Program-made: the position numbers and the translations under genes
Assembly (NCBI RefSeq): GCF_000972845.2
Contig: NC_040021.1
Span: 11,188,908 to 11,252,907 of the forward strand
DNA: 64,000 bases
Source: Larimichthys crocea
Taxonomy: Eukaryota > Chordata > Actinopteri > Sciaenidae
Direction: 5' to 3'
The notes under the pieces: model-generated
Seen by the model: the letters and a program-made list of their open reading frames with translations, nothing else
Told to the model about the DNA's origin: nothing
The model's database searches: none
Shown: piece by piece, positions 41,701-53,130 of the stretch
Position numbering within the stretch: position 1 is the first letter of the stretch
Layout of the letters: each line of letters starts with the position of its first letter

Positions 41701-44700
41701 CCCCAGGCGGTAAAGTGTTTGGTCCCCTCTGCCCACGTCCTCGTCCATGCACTTGAACAGGCCCTGGGGGTTGGCCTCGTCCCCTACCTGGGGAAGGCCT
41801 TGGAGGATCTGGTCTTGACTGCACTTGGCCAGAGGCTTGTGGGTCCTGTTGGATTCCAGGGGGCTTTGTAACCTGTGGGGGCTTGTTGTTTGTCAATGGT
41901 TCATCTGGTTTGACAGGATTTTGTGTAGTAGTATTTTTTGATGCTACAGTAGATGGAGCAGTTACATTAGGCTTGCTGTCAGCAGGTTTGGGTTTTTCTT
42001 TATTGTTTGACACATTAGTGTCATCAGGTTCTTCAGTCGTGTTTGTTTTTATTGTCTGTGGAATGGGGTCATTTTGGACAAAAAAGCCCTCAGTTCCAAG
42101 CAAGTTGTCATCTGTCATGTCATCAGCATTGGCCTTATCTGGTTTTGAGTCACTTTTTTCTTTTTCAGACTGCACAGCTGTTTTTCCTGGAGTCTTAGAA
42201 TCCATACTGTCAGGCTGTTTAGTGGCTGGTTCGGCCTTAAGTTGGAGACCTTGCTGTTGCATTTGCTGGGGCACAGGTGGGCGTTCAAAACGAGGAGGGG
42301 GGCCAGGGGGGCCAGGGTGCCTTGGAGGCTGTTCAAACCTAGGCGGCTGCCCAAATCGAGGTTGATCAAATCTGAGTGGACCATCAAAGCGCTGCCGTGG
42401 TTGGTCAAACCTGGGTGGACCATCAAAACGATGTCGTGGTTGGTCAAACCGAGGGGGCCCATCAAAGCGCTGCTGTGGTTTCTCAAATCGAGGGGGGCCA
42501 TCAAAGCGTTGCTGTGGTTGGTCAAACTTTGGGGGACCATCAAAGCGTTGCTGTGGTTGGTCAAATCTCGGGGGACCATCAAAGCGTTGCTGTGGTTGGT
42601 CAAACCTCGGGGGACCATCAAAGCGCTGCTGTGGTTGGTCAAATCTAGGGTTGTTTCCACTGGGACAACAGAAAATGTAAGGAAACATTATTTTTAAGAT
42701 ATGCTTTGTTTTTGTTGTGTAGTTCGTTTAAAGCCAAACATTAGCTTTTACATTATGTTGGTGAAGATTATCTTGCTGACAAAAAGTGTCAATCATGCAA
42801 AATCCAATAGAAAAGTCCAATTGGCACTTTGCACCACTCTATACATATTCATTGTAAGCATGCATGAGGTACTGTAAATTGTAACTTCAAAGAATCCAAA
42901 CACTCTCCAAACACTGATTTATGACATTGTCCAGTGTAACATTTCTTAATTGGACAACACCTCTCACCCCCTACATGACACTGTGGGGTCTCGGAGCAGC
43001 TCCTTCAGCAGCAGACTGTTACACCCACGGTGTTCGTTTATGTTCTACCTTAGTACTTGTTTTGTAAATCTGCACATTCTACTTTAGTATTTTTTGTAAA
43101 TATGTACACTTACTGTACTGTTTCCCTCCTTGATTCTATTTTTCGCTGCTGTTAACAAGTGAATTTCCCTGTTGTGGGATAAATAAAGTATTATCTAATC
43201 TAATCTAATTAAAAATGTAATTCACAACAATCCATACTGACCGTGGACCTCTAATGCCGTTGAAGCTTGGTGGCTGAACGGAGGGGGGAACTGGGGGTCT
43301 GACTATGCCAGCAGGGCCACTGCCTCTCGCAGGGGGACCAGCAGGTGGTTCTGAATGTGGTCCAAAGCCAGTGGGCCTTGGACCTTGAGATCTGGGACCA
43401 ACAGCAACAGGTGAGGGCTGAATACCCGGTTTTACTGATTGCTGCTGGATTTGTATGTCTTGTCCAGGGTAGTGGCCATACTGTCCCACCATCCCACTAC
43501 TATACTGGCTTGAGGCAAATGGCACCATGGCAGTAAGAGTGGCCACTCTTTCTTGAAGGTGGGCATTGGTGGCGTTCATCTGCTCCTGCCACTGCTTCCA
43601 CTGGTGTTCATAGTCTTGCAGCTGGTCTTTGTGGGGATAGGTCTGGAACTGCTCACGCCACAGGGCGAAGGAGCGATCCCAGTCTTGGAATAAAGGCATG
43701 AACTGCTGCTGTTGCATTTCATAGTGCCTCAGCTGCATTTCAGGAGACATTGACTGCAACAAAGGAAATTAAGGGAAGTATTAGTTTAAGTATTATCATA
43801 TATATTACATTTAGTTCCACAAAACATACAATGCTTTCTTTTCACCTTTAATTTTATGTACAAGTCATCTTAAGACCATGGAATATAACCAGCCAGATCG
43901 TACCTGTCAAATAAACTACCATTTACCTACCTGTAGGTTTGTAGGTTGCTGAATCAATTGTTGGTATTGTTCCAGGATCTGCTGAAGTTTCTCATGGTGC
44001 TGCATGAGAGCCTGGTATTGTAAGCCTGCTCTCTGCTGCTGCACCTGTTGCCACTGCGCTGCTGCAGCCTGTAGCTGTTGGAGGCGGACAGCCTCCTCTG
44101 GGTCTTGCGGGATCTCAGGCTGTAAAAAAAATGCAAAATTTTTATCAAAGCATATCTTAGTAACTCACATAGTATTATTTTTGACATCACTGAGGGGAGT
44201 TTATAATGGAATGAATGACAGGCAGGGAAAAACTGATGATTCAACCATTTAGTGTGTAAGCTTGGTCCAACAGGTCTGGGTATCAAACCTCAATACTTTT
44301 TGAGTAGACACTATGCTTGTAGATTGTTGACACACACCAATGCATTTCAAACATTTTGGCTTACTTTGTAAATAACTTTCTAGGTAAAAGGTTTCAATCA
44401 GAAAAAACAAGGTGTCTAACTATTTGGTACAGATCCCAAAACTCATATTGGCATGATACTGAAGAAGTTTCAAATGATTCCCAGTCCTATAGACATAAAA
44501 GAGGAGGGTAAAAACCTGAATACAAGTGCATTACTTTCACTGGGCATCTGGCACAATTAAAATCAACGGGGATAGTGGATGACAGATCAGTGAATGTGTT
44601 TGAATTTGATGAATTTCACACATTCATGACCTGACAGTTACCACAAAAATTGGGGTTAAATATCTGTTGACATGATGATGATGATGATAATGATGAAGAT

Positions 44701-47700
44701 GATGATGGGACAGTGGGCGGAGGGACTTACTGTGTCTGTATATGTAGGAGATTTTCCTACATTATCCCTCTGCAAATTCATGCAAAGAATACAAACAATG
44801 TTTACATGCACTAATAATCTATGGTATACTCAGTTTAAAACTGGATTTGGTGTGTTCCTAAAGGCTGCTAAATGAAGCACTTGCAAATACCAAAAAAGCA
44901 AGCAGTTCCTATTTCCAATAATCTAAAAGCCGTATCTGCTGATACATGGCCAATGGTGGTATACTGATTGTTTTTTGTTTTGTTACAGCTGGTGTAGCAG
45001 TATAAAAAATCTAATACTTCAAATAACCCCCTTTAACAAAATGCTTACAACTTTCTTGAAATTCAAATGAAGTACATAATGTTATATTAAGTTATATTTT
45101 TACAAGTTCTGTTCATGACTGCTGATCCGGCTGGTAGTGAGTGAACCAAATCAAACTTATGCATTTTACCAGCAGTGATGCTAATTTTGTGCCCTGCCTT
45201 TGAGTGCACACCAATTTTTGAATACACAAGCAGTATACTGCATACTTGTACAAAATAATAAATGGGGCTTATTTTTGTTGGTATATCTCAAACTGAGCAT
45301 TTTTGTTTGCTTCCTTGCTTTTTATTGAGATTATGAGAGCAGAAGAACAAAGTCTTGATTTGATAAGCTCAAACTGCTGCACAAGGCTTTTTATAAAAAC
45401 TTAAAATTTCCTGCATGCGTGTCATATTAAAAGCCCTCTACGGTTTCCTGTCCATCTCTTAATAATGCTTTCATTGTGAAACATTTGCATGAACGTGTTG
45501 TGTAAAACACGCAACTCCACTCTTATTCACAGCTCTCAATATCTTCCAGTCTGACTGGCACCTCAACTCCTCGTCAAACCACTACTGTTGCCAGCATTAC
45601 TGTTTTGCATCTAATCATAATATCCGGCTACACAACGGGAGTTACTGACTTTGAGGGAAATTAACATCTCACCAACTTTTTAGACCTTTTAGATACACCT
45701 CTAATACACACTTCTGTAAGACAACAGGAATACTTACCCTTGCGTCCTCAGGAGGTGGAGGTGGTGCTGGGGGTTCCTCTTTTGGAGGGGGTGGAGGAGG
45801 TATGCCTTTCGGTGGGTCTGATGGAGGAGGAGGAGGAGGAACTGACTGGCCCACAGCTGTTGGCGGCAGGGGACCATCGCCCTCTTTCTGATTCTGTTTG
45901 GCTCGCTCTTGCTTTAACTTCTGTAGGTTTTGAAGATGTTGTTTGTACCAAAGTTGCTGTTGCTCCTGGTGGAAACAATTACAATGACATCTGTCAGACA
46001 GACAAACTTCTTGACATTTGCACCCCGACACAGAACACATACTGAAAACGTAGTTGTGCCGAGAAATGCTCTTCTCACTTTCAAACTGCAAATGGGAATC
46101 TTGCTTTACTTGTATTACCTGTGACACAACAAAATAAACAACAGAGGACGATATGGAACTATTGATGTTTCTGCACATCTGTATCTCTGACTGTCCATAT
46201 GTATGACTAAATTCTAGACAGCATCGTCTGGTTTCTTGCACAACTAACAGGACCAACAAAATTTCTTGTGTGAAGGCCAGGAATATACATTTTTTTTTCT
46301 CCAAACGACTACATTCAGGCACTTTCATTCATCATTATCTGCTCTTTGATTTCAAAATCAACTGCTGACAGAGTGCAATACCACTGCCAACATCAAGCAA
46401 GTGTACTTCACAAAGCTAATCTCTAAAGGCCAATCTGACCTCTTGCACGATGTCTCTTTATCTTCCTGACTTCTCCTTTCTGTCTCTTCGCCTCCGCCAT
46501 TAGCCTTGTCCATAGAAGTTACTGAGCCTGGCTACATTGCCTGCCCGTTGGGCTACGGTTCTGACACGACACTAGCACCGCTCTCTGTCAACAGAAACAA
46601 CGGCTACGAGAAACTAAAACTTTACTGTCCATCAGGAAACTCTGTAAATCACAGAGTTGAGGCAAAGCAGCCTGACGGCAAACTAGAAAACATTTTTTCC
46701 AGGAAATAAGTTTTACCAAAATCAAGTACTTACGCACTTCTTCCGACCTGCAGACTAAAGTTATTATATAAAAATTAGGATTATACTGGGGTGCCGATGT
46801 TTTAACTCATATAGAGAGTGTGTGTGTGTGTGTGTGTGTCCTGTATTTTGCATGTCTCGTCCACTTCCCTTATTTGGCATGTGTTTACTGAGGCTGGCAG
46901 GGAGAGATAATTATAAAAATAGTACAAGGACAAGAGACACAGGTTAAGGGAAGTATCATTTGGATAGGAAACATAATGCTTATTATTGAGCAGAAAACCA
47001 AAAAAAGGATGTTATGATATTAACTGTATCAGTGGGGAGATGTCTGAGACAGCCCATTTTTAAAAAAAAATGTTAGAGCTCCTCAGGGAGCCTTTTCTCT
47101 GTAACCCCTTTTTGTGTGTTGCACTGTTAAACGCTCCTTCTTGTACAAGAATAATAAATCCATAATAAACTCTGATACTTTAAATCCAGTCTTTCGTATT
47201 CAAGAGTTTTTCTTTAAAACAGTTACATAGTTCAAGAACAGGTGAACGGGATGCAGAGCAGGACAGTGACAGTGTAACATCGACACGATAGTGAGGCTGT
47301 CGTGTTAAAGGTAGAAAAGTTGCATGTTGTTGTGAACAAACCTGATCGATATTTAACAACTTGCACACACCAGCTGTTAGCAATACTTAAAAAAAAAGTC
47401 CTGATACCTGAGACATCCCTACTTCCCACCAACACCACCGGTTGTGTGTTTTGAAGTTCTGGTTCCTCTAAATACAAACTTTCACACTAGTACATCAGTA
47501 AAAATGTTGACTACAGTTTTCTGTCTGTAAAGTTTTGTGCAGACAAATCAAAAATGATTAAAGATGATGTGATTACCTGCAAAGGTAGGGATGTGTCGTT
47601 TTCTGTCGTGGACAGCTGTTTCTTGTTGGCCTCTTGTTTGGGGGCAGCATTGTTCTCCAGGGGCTTTAATGACGGGGGCTCCGGAGGGGGAGGCACCGGC

Positions 47701-48140
47701 TGGGAGTCGTTGGGTTTCGGTTGCGGTGGAGGCGGAGGAGGATGTGATGGGTGACCCTGCTGAGGAGGGGGACCTCTCGTCGGTTGTCCGGGAGTCTCCT
47801 CTTGATTATAGTACGACTGAACTCCGCTTTCTGAATGTCCCGGTCCCTCCGGATGCCACGGTGTCCCCGAGTGCACACCCGAGTGTCCGGCACCGTACGC
47901 GTTGGCAGTGTTGCCGTGGTGTAACACAGACTGGAGCTGCTTCTGGTGCAGCATCTGCAGCTGCTGCATCTGTTGGAGGTGTTGCTCCTGGAGGCTGGAG
48001 AACAGCGAGCCGCTGGACGGGGCCTCGAATCCGCCGAACCCCGCCGCCTGGCCGGCGTGGGCGCCACCAGGCTTACGGGGACCAGACCCTCCATAGTTTT
48101 GCGGCTGGGGTCCACCAAAGTTTCCCCAGGAGGGGTACAT
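29790..48140 (-). CDS. ylpm1: YLP motif-containing protein 1 (ZAP3-like nuclear ATP-binding protein)
   Basis: Twenty-one minus-strand exons in phase give 1999 residues (human about 2150): 47577-48140, 45738-45965, 43931-44119, 43242-43753, 39987-42659, 39521-39644, 38826-38970, 38638-38727, 38356-38536, 38217-38240, 37915-38105, 37573-37727, 37408-37470, 37093-37212, 36803-36979, 36632-36715, 36432-36515, 36280-36354, 30864-30915, 30131-30252 and 29790-29936. The N-terminal half is Q- and P-rich with coiled-coil-like LQQLQ stretches. The 2.7 kb exon 5 carries RFDGP and MGRGG tandem repeats, then RD/RE/RY-rich sequence. Exons 13-17 form the P-loop kinase-like domain, with GLPGSGKS at about 1699-1706 and VLVLDDYF as Walker B. 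The C-terminus contains KKRVRWADLEE, matching the PP1-binding RVxF-type motif, and ends LNRTKYF. It is a nuclear protein; mammalian YLPM1 binds PP1 and RNA-processing partners. Confidence 0.97.
30385..30515 (+). mobile_element. LINE-like 3' fragment in a ylpm1 intron
   Basis: The stretch containing AGGAAGGACCTGCAGCAGAC and GAGAAACAGCTTCTTCCCAA resembles the 3' end of the reverse-transcriptase ORF of L2/Rex-type fish LINEs. It is too short and broken to encode anything. Named from memory. Confidence 0.45.
30916..36279. other. Longest ylpm1 intron (5.4 kb, between exons 18 and 19)
   Basis: No additional exon is supported. The interior is A+T rich, with an A-rich simple stretch near 31560-31588 and a transposon remnant at about 33540-33775. 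The remaining sequence shows nothing I can name. Confidence 0.75.
33540..33775. mobile_element. Partial MITE, right end only
   Basis: The end CTTACACACTGGACCTTTAA is the terminal motif of a very common teleost MITE, related to the ends of the 27623-28281 element (TTACACATCGCACCTTTAA). Upstream, GGGCTAAAAGGCTCTTTCTA and GACCGGTTTTTGTAAATAAA fit the same family as I recall it. The opposite terminal repeat is not visible within 1 kb, so the copy is truncated. Confidence 0.5.
41155..41505 (-). repeat. ylpm1: Coding tandem repeat, (MGRGGPP)n in ylpm1 exon 5
   Basis: About 16 near-identical units of six to seven residues (consensus MGRGGPP) encode an RG/RGG box of roughly 115 residues. Variants include MMRGGHP, LGRGGPP, MVRGGPP and MARGGPP. 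RGG boxes generally bind RNA and are targets of arginine methylation. Because the units are in phase and share codons, the opposite strand is also open over the same span; that antisense frame is not a gene. Confidence 0.9.
42363..42657 (-). repeat. ylpm1: Coding tandem repeat, 39-bp RFDQPQQRFDGPP units in ylpm1 exon 5
   Basis: At least seven 13-residue units run from the start of exon 5, with consensus RFDQPQQRFDGPP. Later units drift to RFEKPQQ, RFDQPRH and RFDQPRQ, ending in RFGQPPRFEQPPRHPG. The first four are almost identical in DNA as well as protein, which suggests recent expansion by unequal exchange or slippage. Confidence 0.92.
42950..43205 (+). mobile_element. Non-LTR retrotransposon 3' end in a ylpm1 intron
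   Basis: It ends GTGGGATAAATAAAGTATTA followed by TCTAATCTAATCTAATT, a short tandem tail. Before that, GTGAATTTCCCTGTTGTGGG and TGACACTGTGGGG are characteristic of 3' ends of fish CR1/L2-like LINEs. It is inserted antisense to ylpm1, with its tail about 35 bases from the exon 4 donor. Confidence 0.6.
44120..45737. other. ylpm1 intron 2
   Basis: A 1.6 kb intron with a (GAT)n microsatellite at about 44671-44708. No extra exon or transposon was recognised. Confidence 0.8.
44671..44708. repeat. (GAT)n microsatellite
   Basis: About 12 GAT/ATG units with two interruptions, in ylpm1 intron 2. Confidence 0.85.
46460..46600 (+). repeat. Dispersed repeat, copy 1
   Basis: Shares GTCCATAGA, TACATTGCCTGC and GGTTCTG-C-GACACT, in the same order and spacing, with the reverse complement of about 54410-54560. 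I do not know the family. Confidence 0.5.
46818..46839. repeat. (GT)n microsatellite
   Basis: Eleven GT units within ylpm1 intron 1. Confidence 0.9.
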
Positions 48141-48490
48141 TGTTAAAAAAAAGCCGAGGCCGTGTGCACGGCCTTTGTGCTCACATACAGCCGGAGAGGC
48201 TAACGAAGCTAACCGCTAACACTGACCTACCTGATGATCGATAGCCGGGCCTACTGCTTCATCTCCCGGCCAGTCCAGGCCGCGCTAGACTGAGACTACG
48301 GAGAACACACATGTGGCGAAAACAGCTGGCAGGCAGTGAAATAAATGTGTGTGTGTTTATCCGTGGGGAAATATGTTACAATAACGTTCAGAAACAGTCA
48401 CTGAGAGACTGTTGCTACAGTGCGAGACACACACACTGATGACGGAAACACGTCACGTGGTCAGCGGTTACCGCTTCCGGTTGCGCTCAC
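48141..48490 (-). promoter_or_regulatory. ylpm1: ylpm1 5' UTR and promoter-like region
   Basis: The sequence upstream of the ylpm1 ATG is less A+T rich than its surroundings and contains CpGs. A TCACGTGG E-box lies at 453-460 (48453-48460), and ACCGCTTCCGG at 48470-48480, which reads as an ETS-type CCGGAAGCGG on the minus strand. Both are typical of TATA-less vertebrate promoters. A short GC hairpin (48158-48173) lies about 20 bases before the start codon. The transcription start is not determined. Confidence 0.5.
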
Positions 48491-49230
48491 AGATCAAAAT
48501 ATTATAAATTATGTCAGGAGTGAAAAAATATAATAATAATAATAATAAAATAAAAGTAAATAATAATAAAAAATTCATAAAATAATAAAAAAAATGTCAG
48601 GAGTGTCCAAATTTCTTTTAAAGAGGGGCAGATGTGACAATGGGAAGATGCCTGATGTAATTAAAAAAAAAGCAATAAAAGTGACAATTTTGTTTTTATT
48701 GTCACAATTATCTTTTTTTTATTTTTATTATTTATTTTTAAAAATGACAATGTAACCAAATATAAACCAATCAGGCGCTCACAAATCAAAATATTATAAT
48801 TTATGGCTATTTTTGATTGGAGTTGATTATTATTGTAAGTCTCTTAATTAGTTAATTACTAATAAAAAAAAATGTCGATCTATAATGAATATTCATGCAG
48901 ATATTTTCAACCAATAACCTGTCACAACAGTTATAACTAGAACTTGATTTATATGTAAGATTACAACGTCTTATTACAAGTTTTATTTTTGCTTTTTTTG
49001 TTTTCTCCCTTTTGTTCCTTATTATGCTATCATGTAACTATGGTGCTATGTTACTATTACTACTACTTATGTTACTATTGTACAATGTGAACTAGTATGA
49101 CTGAATTCTTTATTTGTTCTTTCAATAAAGTTTTTTTTTGGGGGGGGGCTATATAATTTATGTCAGGAGTGTCCAAACTTTTTTTAAAGAGGGCCAGATT
49201 TGACAATGTGAAGATGAAGATAACGAGTTA
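48483..49230. mobile_element. Cluster of transposon fragments beside the ylpm1 promoter
   Basis: GAGTGTCCAAA with downstream AAAGAGGG-CAGAT occurs at 48601-48632 and again at 49167-49198, each preceded by TGTCAG. From memory this is the end of a hAT-like element family common in vertebrates (GGGTGTCCAAACTTTTT). In addition, a segment of about 30 bases at 48483-48513 (GCGCTCAC then ATCAAAATATTATAA) recurs with a few changes at 48775-48806. The surroundings are very A+T rich, with AATAA runs. Confidence 0.5.
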
Positions 49231-52200
49231 TTTATAGATAGAGATAATGCCATAATTAATTTGAGATATCATGAAAACAAAAGGATAGCCTAGTACATAA
49301 ATGTATGACTGCTTCGAGCTTCTGTAATTACATTCCCTACATTTACAGAAACAAAGAGTATATACACAATGAATAAAAGTATTTAAAAAAAACATTTACA
49401 ATGAATTTATTTTGTATTTGTTGTACAACATTCTTCTTCTTGGTCACTACGACTCCGACTAGTAAACTGATTTAACTTTGATATCGGTGTTTCTACATAA
49501 TGCCAAATGCCATTCGCTGTCCAATAAAGAATTAAAAGAGAAATGTTTCAGGTCTTAGCTCTATATAGTTTTTCAAGAATTAATTTTTGATGTACTCTTG
49601 GGTTTTCCCATAGCAAATTCAGCATAGGATGCCCAACCAGATGACCCTGGATCTGTGGGGGGTTTTTTTTACCACCACAAGAGGGAGACATTTACAAAGA
49701 CATTTCTACTCAACAAGGAACACTGGCTGTAAAAAACAAAGGAAACAAATTATAAAATAAAAATAAAAGGTATGCCACTCAAATGAAACAACAACAGAAA
49801 TAATAATGATAATGATGATGATCATGATAATAATAATGACAATAAGATAATAATAATAAAAATAAAGGTTTTTCATTCTCAACTCATTCAACTAATTTTC
49901 AGCTCTAAAAACATGTCATGAACATAGACATGTGTCAGGGTTCTAACTGGAGTTATATAAAATGATTTAAATGATCAACGATAATAAGAATTTAACAGCT
50001 CTGAATAGATTCCCCGTCGTGTCTTCATCGCCTAAAGAATCTTTGAGGACAGGCCCACGTCTTGTGTGTCTATACAGTCCACAGTAGTTTGTTTGTTGTT
50101 GGAGACTCGGGGACCAACTATGCAAGTTCAGACTGTGTTTAGCAACAGAGAGGGTCTGGGTGGGAGGGTGAGCAGTGGGAGGTAAAAGACCAGTGACTTT
50201 AGGTTGCCCTTGAGGTCTGATACACATAAGAGTATTTTTTCTCTTAAGATCACCAGTAAATCTGTATTAATTTTGACCAGAACCACTTAAAAAGAATCGT
50301 TAAAGCGGATTAATCAAGCCCGTCCTGTTTAATGTCTCCCGTTAATTAGTTTGTCAGCAGTGTTTTAATATCGCCTAATGACTTCATATTTCACTGATGA
50401 CATTAAAGGGGTGTTAAAAGAGGGGAAATGGCCCATTCAGGATTCAGTTCTTTCGCTTAAGACGCCCTCGATGAATAAGACAAGGTCACGGAGGCCTAGC
50501 CTTTAGGGAGAGATACATTATCAGGGGATGGGGCTGGGAGAAATCCCATAGAGGAAGCTCTCTCCCCTCTAAAACAGCATGACGGGCACAATGTGATACA
50601 GTTCTGTCTTAGAACAATACACTGCACAGGGAATTCATGATACAGCTTAGGGCAGCCACGCTGTATAGGATGGCAGGATAGCCCCACAGTGTACAATAAT
50701 ACTGACACTGAGGACTAATGACTGATGCTTTTTGGATGAAAGGAGTCTGAATTTGTGTAGCGTATTATTAAATATACCATTTGTATTGTTTCCTGTCCAT
50801 TTGGATGGGTGAAAACAACAGCCTAATATTTTCGAATGCATTAGAAGTTAGCCCCTTTCAATCTCCATCAGCACTTTCTAAAGCTTCCTAAGCAAGAACA
50901 AAGAAATCAGAAATCGTAAAGTTGTAGCTCACAGTATTGAGGACACTGCATTTTCTCTGTGATGAAAATCCTATGTTAAACAAAATGCTCAATGGAGGCT
51001 AATGGATCCCGAACAAGTCCATGCACTGCTTCCAAAATGCTTTGTTTGACAAATCAATTTTCCCATAACCCGGTGAGGAGAAAAGTGATGCGGATTGATC
51101 GCCCCCCCTGACTTTGTTTCCAGAATATTGTTTGATGGCTGGATAGATTAATTGGTATGACATTTGAAAGCCTTCTCTTGACTGTCAGCATCCAAGCCTC
51201 TATACGCCAATCGAACCTCGGTCTAATTGTCTCCTCTATAATACCTCACTTCACAAATTAGAGATGGTGCCTCTATAAACTATTCCCAATGTAAGACCCC
51301 AACAACATCACACCGCTCTATCAGACACTGGTTTGAATAGGGGTGATGCTGGGCTGATAAGATAGAGCGCATTAAAGGGCATCACCCAAAGTGCTGCGCA
51401 AGCACATCTTCCCCTCGGCACAGTAGATCTGAAATATACAAATAAAATCCCAGCAGCTGCTCTGAGTAAATACACCCCAGACTCGTTAATCTACAGCAGT
51501 TTATACTATCTGAATCTTAGTTAGGAGCCTAATTTAAATTAGGACGATTATAGTGAGGAACTCTGACCTTGAAAATGCTGTTAACATGTTAGTTATCAGA
51601 TATTCAAATATGTTTTTCTGTATATGTTATGACATAATCAACAATCTTTATAAAAGGCCTCTTTCACAGAAGACATGTCTTGGCACTAAAGTACAGGTGT
51701 AAATGATAAAATGAATGGAGGCTGAATTCCACTTAGCTGCATCAGTTTCAGGGTCTTGGTACTGTTCATGATGACTCACTGAGATGTTCGAATATAACAG
51801 AACCATCTTTAATGTTAAGGGGCATCTAAGTGGGGTTGTATAGTGTGCGTCACTTTGTGCAGAAACACTGGATCCGTATGATGATTTTTGCATCAATGTG
51901 GTGACGTACTTTATTTGTCAGGTATTGAATTTACTGGATTTGATAAAAGCACACATTCCTGCTTTGTTATTTTAACCTAAAAACAATATTTTGCTTGATT
52001 TCTTCCCCAAAATTATGCTACTAATATATACAAATATAGAAGATTTTCATATTGCCCATTTCCATTTCAAAGCAATACATCTTCTGTTTAAACATATGGA
52101 CCGGCACAGAGATTGTTTTTTGGATCACCTTGTTAACGACTTCTATACCTACATGCCATAAAAAAAACAATATACACATAATACATTTAAAGCAGTAATC

Positions 52201-52600
52201 TCCCCTGGTATCAAAGCAGAAATAACAAGCTGCATTTTCTGGTATGTAACCTGCAAATACAGTATAACAACAGTGTTTTCATTTAATTTATATACTTTTA
52301 TATAGTGCAGCCTGTGGCTCTTAGTAAAAAAGTTTATGACTAACTCCAGTGGTGGCTCAGCAAACGAGAGAAGAAAATGACCCTAACACCTTGATATTTC
52401 TCACTTGTTATCTGTGTATAAAGAGACACTTCTGCATGAAATCATACAATATCTAATAAACAAAACTGTTTTGGTCCTGATACTGAATGCAGTTGTTTGG
52501 GGGTAAAATGAGATGGACCACAGTCTGTTCAAAAAATACAAAGGCAGACAATAATCTGTGGTCTATAGTCTGGTTATTTTTCTACATAAAGAAGACTAAA
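49231..52600. other. Non-coding desert, part 1
   Basis: No coding exon is supported. An (ATA/ATG)-rich simple stretch lies at 49796-49866. The blocks 50285-50560 and 50985-51420 are compositionally balanced and carry several TAAT/ATTA cores, unlike the A+T-rich neutral DNA around them. They are candidate regulatory elements. Confidence 0.55.
49796..49866. repeat. Imperfect (AAT/GAT)n simple repeat
   Basis: A mixture of TAATAA, GATGAT and AATAAT units over about 70 bases. Confidence 0.8.
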
Positions 52601-52639
52601 TTTGACTGAATCAAATAAGCCTGTAGTTAGTGGAGTATC

Positions 52640-53130
52640 TGCCCTCCACAATTCATCACATTTATTTATCATTCACAATGACTAATTGCCTGACTTGACT
52701 TCAATTTTGTGGGCTGGTTTCCTCACAGAGCAAGCTGCTCGGCCGCCCACCTCCCTTCACTCGCTGCACCTCCCTATCACCCTAACACACCCACTTGCCT
52801 TTGAAAAACTGTAATTGAATGAGTTTATGTCGTCAAATTGATTAATCATATTAATTTGTACTTATTAGTGGGATGGTTGAAAGCGATGACAATTAGATTA
52901 ATGAAATTAGTTAATTCTTCCTACCCACACCATACTCCCAACTATAACGAACCAAAAAAAGAAAAAAGCAGAGAAAGGGAGACTGTTATGACAAAATTGG
53001 CAATCAAGATTTGGCTGCTAATTGAATGTCTGCTTTTATTAATGATGAGGTTTATAAAAAGACCTTGAGAAAGGAATATTAATTGATTAATCAAAGTGCT
53101 CCAAATTAAAGGGGGAGTATACAATGCAGA
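52640..53130. promoter_or_regulatory. Candidate regulatory block rich in homeodomain-type cores
   Basis: Between 52838 and 52925 there are GATTAATCA, ATTAATTTG, AATTAGATTAATG and GTTAATTC, and ATTAATTGATTAATCAAAG at 53080-53098. At least six TAAT cores fall within 270 bases, some paired as palindromic TAATTGATTA. No coding frame or repeat explains it. Enhancer function is inference. Confidence 0.35.

Larger units (their letters stand above)
45966..47576. other. ylpm1 intron 1
   Basis: A 1.6 kb intron between exons 1 and 2. It contains one copy of a dispersed repeat at about 46460-46600 and a (GT)n run at 46818-46839. The long open frame crossing 45966-46328 on the minus strand is only read-through of exon 2 into the intron. 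Confidence 0.8.

Noticed and set aside
42363..42657. Regularly spaced direct repeats that could suggest a CRISPR-like array
   Set aside because: The units are contiguous, in frame and part of a large ylpm1 exon, without spacers.
41138..42697. Long plus-strand open frames (up to 178 codons) opposite ylpm1 exon 5
   Set aside because: They mirror the in-phase tandem repeats and GC-rich codons of ylpm1; their translations are pure repeat antisense with no splice or start context.
45669..46328. 219-codon minus-strand ORF as a separate gene
   Set aside because: Only 45738-45965 is real coding sequence (ylpm1 exon 2); the rest is intron read-through.
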